Shown one piece after another: positions 37,560 through 46,000 of a stretch of DNA of 64,000 bases. The translations under genes were made by a program, and so were the position numbers. This DNA is from Flavobacteriaceae bacterium. GTDB taxonomy: Bacteria > Bacteroidota > Bacteroidia > Flavobacteriales > Flavobacteriaceae. Under the pieces are notes generated by a model. It was not told the DNA's origin. It saw only the letters and a program-made list of their open reading frames with translations, and did no database searches. Location of the stretch: NCBI GenBank assembly GCA_947456955.1, contig CANGTQ010000009.1, forward strand, positions 49,022 to 113,021, in the 5' to 3' direction. Positions within the stretch are counted from its first letter, which is position 1, and each line of letters starts with the position of its first letter.

Positions 37560-38504
37560 TTGTTAAACAGAAGACATATCCGAGTTAAAGTAATGCAATC
37601 CATTTACGCATTGCATCAAAAAAGTTCTGATGATATTGAAAAAGAAGAAAAATTTTTGCTTCACAGTATTGATAGTATACAGGATTTGTATCTAATCATG
37701 TTGTCTTCACTGATTGAAATCAGAAAAAAAGAAATTGTCTTTCTAGAAGCTTCAAGTAAAAAACATTTAGCAACACCGGAAGAAAAAAAACCCAACAGAA
37801 AATTTGTAAACAATGCGGTTCTTCAATTATTGGAAGAAAACAACTCGTTGAGTATCGCCTTAGAAAAAAGAAAAATCAACAATTGGTCAATGAATGATGA
37901 TTATATTTTGATTTTACTAAACGAAATCAAGCAAAGTTCGTTGTATGGAAATTACATGAGTATCGAGAAAAGTTCTTTTGAAGAAGATAAAGAATTTGTG
38001 TTGGCGATGTTTACCGAACTAATTGCTCCAAATGAAAAGTTATACGAATACCTGGAAGACAATAAATTAACTTGGGTTGATGATATTCCGTTAGTGAATA
38101 CACAAATTCAAAAACAATTGAAGCAAATTTCAGAAGCATCGGAATTTACAGTAACCAAATTATACAAAGACCAAGAAGATCAAGAATTTGTGAGCTTACT
38201 ATTCAGAAAAACGGTTCTTAACGAAGTAGAACTAGCCAAAGAATACATAGACAAAACACCAAACTGGGATGCGGACAGAATTGCAGAAATTGATACTATC
38301 ATATTGAAAATGGCTATCTGTGAGTTTTTAAAATTCCCTTCAATCCCGGTTAAAGTAACCATCAACGAATATTTGGAATTAGCCAAAGAATATTCAACAC
38401 CAAAAAGTAGTATTTTTATCAATGGAATTTTAGACAATTTGGTCAAAGAATTTCAAAGCGAAAATAAAATTCAAAAAACAGGAAGAGGATTAATTCAAAA
38501 TTAA
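37560..38504 (+). CDS. nusB: Transcription antitermination factor NusB
   Basis: A 314-residue NusB of the long Bacteroidota form; E. coli NusB has about 140. The start MLNRRHIRVKVMQSIYALHQ and the C-terminal NusB core (RKTVLNEVELAKEYIDKTPNWDADRIAEIDTIILKMAICEFL, FINGILDNLV) are clear. Initiation is at TTG: an in-frame TAG precedes it directly, and the first internal Met is at residue 12, inside the conserved region. NusB works with NusE in rRNA antitermination. yajC follows after 10 bp. Confidence 0.92.
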   Translation: MLNRRHIRVKVMQSIYALHQKSSDDIEKEEKFLLHSIDSIQDLYLIMLSSLIEIRKKEIVFLEASSKKHLATPEEKKPNRKFVNNAVLQLLEENNSLSIALEKRKINNWSMNDDYILILLNEIKQSSLYGNYMSIEKSSFEEDKEFVLAMFTELIAPNEKLYEYLEDNKLTWVDDIPLVNTQIQKQLKQISEASEFTVTKLYKDQEDQEFVSLLFRKTVLNEVELAKEYIDKTPNWDADRIAEIDTIILKMAICEFLKFPSIPVKVTINEYLELAKEYSTPKSSIFINGILDNLVKEFQSENKIQKTGRGLIQN

Positions 38505-38514
38505 ATTTAATATT

Positions 38515-38790
38515 ATGGGACAAATAAATCAGTTTTTACCGTTTTTACTAATGTTTGTGGTTATCTATTTTTTTATGATTAGACCACAACAAAAGAAAAT
38601 AAAACAAGAAAAAGAATTCGAAGCAGGGTTAAAAGTAGGCGATAGAATCATTACTAAAAGTGGTTTCCACGGAAAAATTGCTGAATTAACAGATTCTTCA
38701 GCAGTAATCGAAACTATGTCAGGAAAACTTAAAATTGAGCGTTCTGCAATTTCTTTAGAATTGACTGCAGCGTTGAATAAAAAAGCATAA
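38515..38790 (+). CDS. yajC: Preprotein translocase accessory subunit YajC
   Basis: A 91-residue protein with one N-terminal membrane helix (LPFLLMFVVIYFFMIRPQQKK) and the cytoplasmic YajC domain (LKVGDRIITKSGFHGKIAELTDSSAVIET). It belongs to the SecDF-YajC accessory complex. It directly follows nusB and is probably cotranscribed. Confidence 0.95.
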   Translation: MGQINQFLPFLLMFVVIYFFMIRPQQKKIKQEKEFEAGLKVGDRIITKSGFHGKIAELTDSSAVIETMSGKLKIERSAISLELTAALNKKA

Positions 38791-38830
38791 TCAAAAGTAC
38801 TAGCCAAGAAGTACGAAATACGAAGTATTA

Positions 38831-38868
38831 AAAACCCAAACTCCTTTATTGGAATTTGGGTTTATGTT
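38831..38868. terminator. Bidirectional terminator between yajC and pepT
   Basis: Stem AAACCCAAA (38832-38840) with TTTGGGTTT (38855-38863). Confidence 0.65.
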
Positions 38869-38875
38869 TTAGAAA

Positions 38876-40186
38876 TTATTTCTTCTTTTTCCCTTTTTTC
38901 TCTTTAGCACCGCTCAGTTCGACTTTGCCTCGAGTCTTTATTGAAAAATCTGTTGTAGCAGTAAGTTCCGCTATTTTGATGATAACATCAATGGCTTTTT
39001 GCATGCTTTCCACCGGAACGTACTCATATTTTCCGTGAAAGTTGTGTCCGCCGGCAAAGATGTTTGGACATGGTAAACCCATATAGGACAATCGACAACC
39101 GTCAGTGCCGCCACGAATAGGTTTTATTAGCGGTTTTATACCTAAAGATTTCATGGCTTTTTCAGCCAAATCAACAATAAACATTACAGGTTCAACCTTT
39201 TCTTTCATGTTGTAATATTGATCTTTGATAGTCGTAATTACAATATCTTCGCCAAATTGTTTTGCAAATTTTTTATTGAATTTCTTAGTAATTTGCTCAA
39301 TTAGTTCTTTACGTTTTTTGAATTTTTTCATATCGTGGTCACGAATGATTAAATCCAATTTGGTTTCTTCAATGCTTCCTGAAATTCCGGTTACGTGGAA
39401 GAAACCTTCGTAATCTTTTGTCTCTTGAGGTGTTTCTCCTTTAGGTAATTCGTTTATAAAATCATTGGCAATCAACATAGAGTTTATCATTTTCCCTTTA
39501 GCATATCCAGGATGAACGCTTTTTCCTTTGAAGGTAATTTTAACACCAGCCGCATTAAAGTTTTCATATTCTAATTCGCCAATCTGGCTACCATCCATAG
39601 TGTAAGCCCAATCGGCGCCAAACTTTTTTACATCAAATAAATCGGCACCACGACCAATTTCCTCATCGGGTGTGAAACCAACACGAATTTTTCCGTGTTT
39701 GATACGCGGATTGTTGATTAAATATTCCATGGCAGTAACTATCTCGGTTATTCCGGCTTTGTCATCGGCGCCAAGCAGCGTTAAGCCATTGGTTGTAATT
39801 AACGTTTGCCCTTTGTATAGCAATAAATCTTTAAAATAATTAGGTGATAAAATGATGTTTTGTTCCTTGTTTAAAACAATATCGCCGCCATCATAGTTAG
39901 GAATTATTTGTGGTTTTACATCTTTACCTGTGAAATCTGGAGTGGTGTCAAAGTGGGAAATGAACCCAATTGTCGGCACTTCATGATCAACATTTGATGG
40001 CAAAGTTGCCATGATATATCCATGTTTGTCTATCGTGACTTCTTTTAGACCTATGGTTTTTAATTCTTCTACCAGTTTGTTGGCTAGGTCAAATTGTTTT
40101 TTGGTACTTGGAGTTGTTTCAGAATTTGGATCTGACTCGGTATCAATAGTTACATAGCTTATAAAACGGTCAATAATATGTTGCAT
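38876..40186 (-). CDS. pepT: Peptidase T (tripeptide aminopeptidase)
   Basis: A 436-residue M20B metallopeptidase that removes N-terminal residues from tripeptides. Metal and active-site motifs: [52 protein letters not shown] and [33 protein letters not shown]. The tail beyond the usual family end ([18 protein letters not shown]) is encoded by a repeat-like segment. A full promoter, TTG-N19-TATATTTG, precedes it. Confidence 0.95.
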   Translation of the reverse strand: MQHIIDRFISYVTIDTESDPNSETTPSTKKQFDLANKLVEELKTIGLKEVTIDKHGYIMATLPSNVDHEVPTIGFISHFDTTPDFTGKDVKPQIIPNYDGGDIVLNKEQNIILSPNYFKDLLLYKGQTLITTNGLTLLGADDKAGITEIVTAMEYLINNPRIKHGKIRVGFTPDEEIGRGADLFDVKKFGADWAYTMDGSQIGELEYENFNAAGVKITFKGKSVHPGYAKGKMINSMLIANDFINELPKGETPQETKDYEGFFHVTGISGSIEETKLDLIIRDHDMKKFKKRKELIEQITKKFNKKFAKQFGEDIVITTIKDQYYNMKEKVEPVMFIVDLAEKAMKSLGIKPLIKPIRGGTDGCRLSYMGLPCPNIFAGGHNFHGKYEYVPVESMQKAIDVIIKIAELTATTDFSIKTRGKVELSGAKEKKGKKKK

Positions 40187-40202
40187 TTGATTATAATTTT
40201 AG

Positions 40203-40232
40203 CAAATATAAATGTAATTGGTCGAGTTGCAA
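40203..40232 (-). promoter_or_regulatory. Canonical Bacteroidota promoter of pepT
   Basis: On the minus strand: TTG (40230-40232), 19 bp spacer, TATATTTG (40203-40210), both exact. Confidence 0.65.
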
Positions 40233-40268
40233 ATTATTCTTTTATCAGTTAAAAATTTAAAAAAAATG

Positions 40269-40276
40269 TATCTTTG
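40269..40276 (+). promoter_or_regulatory. -7 promoter element of the class V aminotransferase gene
   Basis: TATCTTTG matches TAnnTTTG, 47 bp before the start codon. Confidence 0.4.
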
Positions 40277-40323
40277 ACTCGAAGCTTTTGCGGAATAGGC
40301 GGAGCGATACAAATTCTTAGCTA

Positions 40324-41808
40324 ATGATTACCACCGAAAGCAAAACAAAATTAGAACATTATTTTCAGCAATTTCGCCAAAACATTATTGGAATTGACCA
40401 AGAGTTCGAAACTCCTTTTGGAAAAAAGAAAATAGTGTATACTGATTGGACAGCCAGTGGAAGATTATATCGACCAATTGAAGAAAAACTCATGAATGAG
40501 TTTGGCCCTTTTGTGGCTAATACACATACCGAAACTACTATTTCCGGAACTGCTATGACCATGGCGTATCATCAAGCAAAACACATTATAAAAAAACATG
40601 TAAATGCTAATGAAAACGATATTCTTATAAACACAGGAACAGGAATGACAGGAGTTGTCAATAAGTTTCAACGTATCCTTGGTCTAAAAATTCCAGAGAA
40701 TCTTAAAGAATTCATTGCGATTCCAAAAGAGTTGAAACCAATAGTTTTTATATCTCACATGGAGCATCATTCTAATCAAACTTCATGGTTAGAAACTATT
40801 GCTGATGTTGTTGTTTTAAATGCTAATGAAGAGGGATTATTTTGTTTGGAAGAATTAAAAAAATTACTTAATAAATACAAAGATAGGAGATTTAAAATTG
40901 CATCCATAACCTCATGTTCTAATGTGACCGGAATTCGTACTCCCTATCATGAAGTAGCAAAACTAATGCATCAAAATAAGGGAGTTTGTTTTGTGGATTT
41001 TGCCTGCTCCGGACCTTATGTTAAGATTGATATGCATCCCGATGAAGAAAGTTATTTAGATGCTATTTTCTTTTCACCACATAAGTTTTTAGGCGGACCG
41101 GGAACTTCGGGTGTTTTGATTTTCAATAAGAATTTATACAATAATAACGTGCCTGATTGTCCAGGAGGAGGAACGGTGTCGTGGACAAATCCTTGGGGTG
41201 AACATAAATACATTGATAATATTGAAGATAGGGAAGATGGAGGTACTCCTGGCTTTTTGCAAGTTATTAAAACGGCTTTAGCCATTCAGTTAAAAGAGCA
41301 AATGGGTGTTAAAAATATTTTAGATAGAGAGCACGAACTCGTTGAGTATGTTTTTTCTGAATTAGATGGTATTGAAAATATTCATATTTTGGCTAACCAG
41401 CATCAAGATAGGTTAGGAGTGATTTCTTTTTACATAGATGATTTGCATTTTAATCTGGGAGTTAAATTATTGAATGATAAATTCGGAATTCAAACGCGTG
41501 GAGGATGCAGTTGTGCAGGAACTTATGGTCATTATCTTCTTCATGTTGACCAGGAAACGTCACATGATTTGGTTTGCCAAATTACTTCAGGCGATTTAAT
41601 AAAAAAACCGGGATGGATTAGAATGTCAATTCATCCAACAACCACTTCAGAAGAAATTAAAATGGTTTGTGATAGTATCAAAGCTATAGCAAAAGAACAT
41701 AAAGAATGGGCTGTTGATTACGAATACAATTTCAAAACAAATGAATTTGTAAATAAAAATGCTAAGCTTCAGGTAAATGAAATGGTAAAAGGCTGGTTTA
41801 AGTTCTAG
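40324..41808 (+). CDS. Class V aminotransferase-fold PLP enzyme (cysteine-desulfurase-like)
   Basis: A 494-residue enzyme, longer than SufS/IscS (about 400). The PLP lysine lies in FFSPHKFLGGPGTSG, the PLP-binding Asp region is GVCFVDFACSGPYV, and a cysteine-rich loop, QTRGGCSCAGTYGHYLL, sits where desulfurases have the catalytic cysteine. The true reaction is uncertain; it could be a desulfurase or a selenocysteine-lyase-like enzyme. It stands alone, without Isc or Suf partners. Confidence 0.82.
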   Translation: MITTESKTKLEHYFQQFRQNIIGIDQEFETPFGKKKIVYTDWTASGRLYRPIEEKLMNEFGPFVANTHTETTISGTAMTMAYHQAKHIIKKHVNANENDILINTGTGMTGVVNKFQRILGLKIPENLKEFIAIPKELKPIVFISHMEHHSNQTSWLETIADVVVLNANEEGLFCLEELKKLLNKYKDRRFKIASITSCSNVTGIRTPYHEVAKLMHQNKGVCFVDFACSGPYVKIDMHPDEESYLDAIFFSPHKFLGGPGTSGVLIFNKNLYNNNVPDCPGGGTVSWTNPWGEHKYIDNIEDREDGGTPGFLQVIKTALAIQLKEQMGVKNILDREHELVEYVFSELDGIENIHILANQHQDRLGVISFYIDDLHFNLGVKLLNDKFGIQTRGGCSCAGTYGHYLLHVDQETSHDLVCQITSGDLIKKPGWIRMSIHPTTTSEEIKMVCDSIKAIAKEHKEWAVDYEYNFKTNEFVNKNAKLQVNEMVKGWFKF

Positions 41809-41827
41809 AAATTAGACTAATCACTAA

Positions 41828-42700
41828 TTACTTTTTCCTGTGCTTCCAGCGTTTGTGAGTCCACAAATAAAATTCAGGTGCCTCCAGTATTTGCTTTTCA
41901 ACTCTTCTCAAAAAGTCATCAGAGATTTCATAGTTAGGAACTTCTTTTGGTTTTTCAGACATAAGTTCAAACGTAGCTTCATAATATCCTCGTTTTACCC
42001 TTTTGTTTTTCAAAAAAATCACATTCATATCAAAACGTTTGGCAAGCATTTCGGCACCTATATGGACAGGAACTTCTATTCCCATAAATTCAGACCAATG
42101 ATTTGCTTTACTTGCCTGCGGCGATTGATCACTGGCAAAACCATAAACTCCCAAATGATTAATTTTGGCATTTTTTTCAATAGTAGGAATTGTTTCTCTT
42201 GTGCTGAGTAAAGTGGCCTTGAACTTAGAACGAATATCCTTTACTAATTTGTCAAAATATTTATTGTTTAATTTTTTGTAAATGCCATAACCTTCAAATG
42301 TAATATGATAATTCATGGAAACAATCCATTCATAAGAACCATAATGAGCACAAAGCAAAGCAATACTTTTCCCTTTTTTTTCCAAGTCAAGATACAAATC
42401 TAAGTTAGTAAACACAAATCGTTCTTCCATTTCTTCTTGAGAAATAGTCATTGTTTTTACCATTTCTAGGAACATATCACACATGTAATGATAAAACTTT
42501 TTCTCAATGTTCAATTGTTCTTTTTCTGATAAATGCGGTAATGTCAAGGCAATATTTTCTCTAACTACTTTTTTGCGATAGCCAAAAATAGTATATACAA
42601 AAAAGCATACAAAATCAGAAAACAGATAAAGCAATGGAAAAGGAAGTTTGGAAATAACCCAAATGAATGGATATACCAGAATATAAGTAATGAATTGCAT
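41828..42700 (-). CDS. LpxL-family lysophospholipid / lipid A acyltransferase
   Basis: A 290-residue inner-membrane acyltransferase with an N-terminal membrane segment. The HX4E catalytic motif is ALLCAHYGSYEW, and the acyl-donor motifs include GFASDQSPQ. It most likely adds a secondary acyl chain to lipid A. Monocistronic; TATATTTG at 42717-42724 lies 17 bp before the start. Confidence 0.88.
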   Translation of the reverse strand: MQFITYILVYPFIWVISKLPFPLLYLFSDFVCFFVYTIFGYRKKVVRENIALTLPHLSEKEQLNIEKKFYHYMCDMFLEMVKTMTISQEEMEERFVFTNLDLYLDLEKKGKSIALLCAHYGSYEWIVSMNYHITFEGYGIYKKLNNKYFDKLVKDIRSKFKATLLSTRETIPTIEKNAKINHLGVYGFASDQSPQASKANHWSEFMGIEVPVHIGAEMLAKRFDMNVIFLKNKRVKRGYYEATFELMSEKPKEVPNYEISDDFLRRVEKQILEAPEFYLWTHKRWKHRKK

Positions 42701-42838
42701 TCGCTGTATTTTTATGCAAATATAAAGTTTAAAGTTATTTTAACGTGTTCTATTTAACAATTGCTGAAGAAGTATTATTATTTTTACGCTCGATTTACCT
42801 TAGCGGAAAACTGCACGTAATAAAAAATAGTTTAAACA

Positions 42839-43480
42839 ATGGATAATTTTTTTGTCTTGGCAATTATTGGAGCCAATGTTCTGTTTAGTATCAAAGGTTT
42901 CAATGACGAATCTTTTTTTAGAAAGTTTGAATTTCATGTTGGAAGCATTCGTGCTGGAGAACATTTAAGAATGGTTTCCTCAGCTTTTCTTCATGCTGAT
43001 ATTGTTCATTTGGCTTTTAACATGATTGCTTTGTATTCTTTTGCGCCCGTGGTAACTGAAACACTTGGGAATCCTACTTTTCTTTTAATCTATGCCGGAA
43101 GTCTGATTTTTGGAAGTTTACTCACTATGGTTTTTCATGGAAATGAATATAATTACAGAGCCGTTGGAGCATCAGGAGCGGTGACCGGAATTATTTATTC
43201 TGCAATTTTGTTATATCCTGATATGACTATTGGCATTTTCGGTATTATACCAATGCCTGCTTATATTTTTGGAATTGCTTATTTGCTATATTCTATTTAT
43301 GGAATGAAGTCAAGGAGAGATAATATTGGGCATACAGCTCACTTTGGTGGCGCCATAGGCGGCTATATTATTACGCTTTTGAAGTATCCAATACTTTTTG
43401 AGCAAAGTACTTTTATGGTTATTCTTTTTGCAATACCTATTATCATTCTTTTTATAATGGCAAAAATGGGAAAACTTTAA
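42839..43480 (+). CDS. Rhomboid family intramembrane serine protease
   Basis: A 213-residue membrane protein with six predicted helices. The catalytic Ser is in VGASGAVTG (helix 4) and His in TAHFGGAIGG (helix 6). The HLAFNM motif in helix 2 is also present. It cleaves within the transmembrane segments of unknown clients. It precedes the SIMPL gene by about 50 bp. Confidence 0.93.
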   Translation: MDNFFVLAIIGANVLFSIKGFNDESFFRKFEFHVGSIRAGEHLRMVSSAFLHADIVHLAFNMIALYSFAPVVTETLGNPTFLLIYAGSLIFGSLLTMVFHGNEYNYRAVGASGAVTGIIYSAILLYPDMTIGIFGIIPMPAYIFGIAYLLYSIYGMKSRRDNIGHTAHFGGAIGGYIITLLKYPILFEQSTFMVILFAIPIIILFIMAKMGKL

Positions 43481-43531
43481 TTGGCATAACTTTTGAAAAA
43501 CCGACAACAACAATCAATAAAAAATTATAAT

Positions 43532-44224
43532 ATGAAGAAGACATTTTTAATACTAGCAGCATTTTGGGCTTTAACATTACAAGCACAAGAGCAAAAGAAT
43601 CCTGTACCGCAAATTTCGGTTACAGGTGAGGGTAAAATAAAAATAGTTCCGGACCAAGCAGTTGTTACGGTTGGTTTTCAGAACTCGGGTAAAGATGCCA
43701 AAGAAGTAAAAACGCTTAATGATGAAGTGGTAGACAAAGTGATTAAGTTTTTAAAGAAGAGCGGCGTACCTGCAACCGATTATAAAACAAATAATGTAAG
43801 CTTATACAAAAGCTACGATTACGAAAAAAAGAAATATAATTTTCAGGCCAATCAAACGTTGAGTATTACCTTAAAAGATTTGACAAAGTATGATGAAATT
43901 ATGATGGGATTGAACGATGCCGGTGTAAATAGTATACAAGGAGTAGAATTCAAATCATCTAAAATGGAAGATTATGAAAGAGATGCCAGAAAAAAAGCGA
44001 TGGTAAATGCCAAACAAAAAGCTCAAGATTATGTTTCAGTGCTAGGTCAAAAAGTGGGGAAAGCATTGTTGATTACTGATAATTCTCAAAGTTATTTTCC
44101 CCAACCAATGTATAAAGGAAATATGATGGCAATGGCTACTGATGGAGGTGTTCAAAGAGAAACATTAGCGGTTGGAGAAATAGAAATAAACACCAATGTA
44201 AGTGTAACTTTTGCATTGGAGTAA
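43532..44224 (+). CDS. SIMPL (DUF541) domain periplasmic protein
   Basis: A 230-residue exported protein with signal peptide MKKTFLILAAFWALTLQAQ. The SIMPL domain spans nearly all of the rest: ISVTGEGKIKIVPDQAVVTVGF, then DYKTNNVSLYKSYDYEKKKY and ARKKAMVNAKQKAQDYVSVLGQKVGKAL. Members form periplasmic multimers and some respond to oxidative stress. The start is placed at the signal-peptide Met rather than the upstream TTG. Confidence 0.9.
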   Translation: MKKTFLILAAFWALTLQAQEQKNPVPQISVTGEGKIKIVPDQAVVTVGFQNSGKDAKEVKTLNDEVVDKVIKFLKKSGVPATDYKTNNVSLYKSYDYEKKKYNFQANQTLSITLKDLTKYDEIMMGLNDAGVNSIQGVEFKSSKMEDYERDARKKAMVNAKQKAQDYVSVLGQKVGKALLITDNSQSYFPQPMYKGNMMAMATDGGVQRETLAVGEIEINTNVSVTFALE

Positions 44225-44245
44225 AAGCCTAATTGAATTTGACAA

Positions 44246-44278
44246 AAAAACTCTTCAACATATTGAAGAGTTTTTTTA
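44246..44278 (+). terminator. Terminator after the SIMPL gene
   Basis: Hairpin AAACTCTTCAA / TTGAAGAGTTT flanked by A and T runs. Confidence 0.75.
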
Positions 44279-44280
44279 TG

Positions 44281-44531
44281 TTTAAAACATTGTGGGTAGA
44301 GCAGGATTACTTCATGATCCTGAGCAAGGTGCCCTTGCTCAATATTTTAAAACAAAAAAAACATCAAGCGAGCTTGTGGTTTTTCTTATTTAAAACATTG
44401 TGGGGAGAGCAGGATTTTGCTTCGCAACATCCTTCATAGCTACGCTCTGAAAATACATCAAACAAAAAAACGCTCAAGCAAGCTTGGCGTTTTTCTTTAT
44501 TGATATATTTATTCGTGGGGAGAGCAGGATT
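44281..44531. repeat. Degenerate duplications of the tRNA-Tyr 3' end with terminators
   Basis: The 17-base sequence GTGGGNAGAGCAGGATT, which is the tRNA-Tyr acceptor and T-arm side, occurs at 44292-44308, 44400-44416 and in the intact tRNA at 44515-44531. The first two are part of a 28-base direct repeat (44281-44308 and 44389-44416, one mismatch). Each copy is followed by an AAAAAAA...CAAGC..GCTTG hairpin like the tRNA terminator. No gene is visible; an ORF across it is an artefact of the repeats. Confidence 0.75.
44462..44495 (-). terminator. Terminator of the tRNA-Tyr transcript
   Basis: On the minus strand ACGCCAAGC TT GCTTGAGCGT followed by seven T, 25 bases after the tRNA 3' end. Confidence 0.7.
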
Positions 44532-44596
44532 CGAACCTGCGAAGTTCTCACAGCAGATTTACAGTCTGCCCTCGTTGGCCGCTTGAGTATCTCCCC
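44516..44596 (-). tRNA. tRNA-Tyr (GTA)
   Basis: An 81-nt gene on the minus strand. Acceptor stem GGGGAGA pairs with TCTCCCC plus discriminator A. The anticodon loop is CTGTAAA (anticodon GTA) between GCAGA and TCTGC, the T arm is GCAGG TTCGAAT CCTGC, and a long variable arm is present as expected for bacterial tRNA-Tyr. CCA is not encoded. Confidence 0.97.
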
Positions 44597-44614
44597 ATTC
44601 GCTTGTTGCGGTTG

Positions 44615-44644
44615 CAAATATAAAAACACTTTCCATCTTGACAA
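44615..44644 (-). promoter_or_regulatory. Canonical Bacteroidota promoter of tRNA-Tyr
   Basis: TTG (44642-44644), 19 bp, TATATTTG (44615-44622), reading toward the tRNA. This exact match calibrates the promoter spacing used elsewhere in the window. Confidence 0.75.
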
Positions 44645-44700
44645 ATAAAAAAATAACTAATTCGCAATCCTTTTCTCAAGGTTTTGGTTATAAGTAAAAT

Positions 44701-44728
44701 AGAAAAAATCTCCTGGGAGATTTTTTCT
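44701..44728 (-). terminator. Terminator after the TlpA-like gene
   Basis: Perfect 13-bp stem AGAAAAAATCTCC / GGAGATTTTTTCT with a two-base loop. Confidence 0.75.
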
Positions 44729-44747
44729 ATAGAATACTAAATTAGTG

Positions 44748-45205
44748 TTATTTTATGCTTAAAAGTTCTTTGATCTTTGTATTTAAATCAACACCTCTCA
44801 AATCAATTGCAACAATTTTTCCTTTTGCATCCAACAAAAAAGTCGTCGGAATTTGAGTAATTCCATACTGTAATGCAATTGGGTCTTTCATTTCTTTTAG
44901 GTTTGAAACCTGAGTCCAAGTTAATTTGTCCTTTACAATCGCTTCTTTCCAACTTACAGCATCTTCATCAAGCGAGACGCTAATAATATTCAGTCCTTTA
45001 CTGTGAAATGCATTGTAAAGAGCAACAACATTTGGATTTTCTTGTCTACAAGGCTGACACCATGACGCCCAAAAATCGATTAAAGTGGCTTTCCCTAAAC
45101 TTTCTTTTAATGAAACCAACTTTCCTTCAGGAGTTGGTGCTTTAAAATTAGGTGCTAATTGGTCAACAACTACTTGTTTACCGTCGGAGCTATTGGAGCT
45201 GCTGG
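44748..45205 (-). pseudogene. C-terminal thioredoxin (TlpA-like) half of a frameshifted DUF4369-TlpA gene
   Basis: The frame reads QVVVDQLAPNFKAPTPEGKL then LKESLGKATLIDFWASWCQPCRQENP, a TlpA-type thioredoxin with active site WCQPC and cis-Pro QIPTTFLL. It has no start codon of its own before the thioredoxin core. It is in the -1 frame relative to the upstream gene and is reached directly if reading slips back one base on the A10 run at 45206-45215. The fused protein would be about 390 residues, the normal size. Either the gene is broken, the run is miscounted, or slippage is used. Confidence 0.8.
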
Positions 45206-45919
45206 TTTTTTTTTTGAAGCGGCTATATTTTCTTTAATAGATTTTCCTGGTTTTGTTTTTTGTAATGATGGATCCAAAGATTTGTATAGTCCGTCGATAT
45301 CTTTAGCATATTTAGGATTGTTTGCCATCATTTGAATAATTAATACGCTAATAAATGATTTAGGGTGCGTTTTTGGGTAACCAAAAGTATAATCAGTTAT
45401 TGGCTTTTGAATTATTTCATATTCTTTTCTCAAACGGTTCATTATAACCGTATCATTATTTTTTTGAGCTTCATTCATTACTGCCATGTTTTTCATTTGA
45501 AAATCCATAACGGTTTTTTGTAGTTTCTTTTGAATTTTATTAGATTCATCATTGAATTTGGAAAATTCTTCATTACTGTAAGTACCAGCTAATTTTGATT
45601 TAAATACACTGTCTTTATCAACTGTAATTTCAATTTCACCACCTTCAAGGATAAAAGGAACTTTACCGTTTACTTTATCAATTTGAATGAAACTAATTTC
45701 CGGTTCTGTCGTTTTTCCTTTGATTTCAAATTTTCCATCAACAATTTTTACAGTATCGATAGCTTGTGGCCCCATACCCATTGGACTTTGTTTTTCAAGG
45801 AAAACTAAACCGGTTTTCATTCCTTTGACAGTTCCTGTAATTTCATATTCACCTTCAGCTAAGTTCTTACATGAAAATAGAACTAAAGCAACAGCTACTA
45901 AAAGAAGTATTTTTTTCAT
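45170..45919 (-). CDS. DUF4369-domain lipoprotein, N-terminal half of a frameshifted TlpA-family gene
   Basis: A 249-residue frame with a lipobox (ALVLFSCKN, Cys near 17) and the DUF4369 domain (YEITGTVKGMKTGLVFLEKQ, VDGKFEIKGKTTEPEISFIQI), then a helical linker. It ends 11 codons after a KKK encoded by ten A. Family members continue into a TlpA thioredoxin domain, which here lies in another frame. As written it would lack any redox active site. TACATTTG at 45949-45956 is a likely -7 box. Confidence 0.82.
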   Translation of the reverse strand: MKKILLLVAVALVLFSCKNLAEGEYEITGTVKGMKTGLVFLEKQSPMGMGPQAIDTVKIVDGKFEIKGKTTEPEISFIQIDKVNGKVPFILEGGEIEITVDKDSVFKSKLAGTYSNEEFSKFNDESNKIQKKLQKTVMDFQMKNMAVMNEAQKNNDTVIMNRLRKEYEIIQKPITDYTFGYPKTHPKSFISVLIIQMMANNPKYAKDIDGLYKSLDPSLQKTKPGKSIKENIAASKKKPAAPIAPTVNK

Positions 45920-46000
45920 TTTTTTTGTTTTAGATTTTTAACGAATGCAAATGTATTTAATTTGCCTATTCAATAATTAGATATTTAACTTTTTTTTGGT

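Noticed and set aside
44233..44439. Plus-strand ORF of 68 codons after the SIMPL gene
   Set aside because: It runs through the terminator and the duplicated tRNA fragments; its repeated residues (FKTLW.EQD) are just translation of the DNA repeats.
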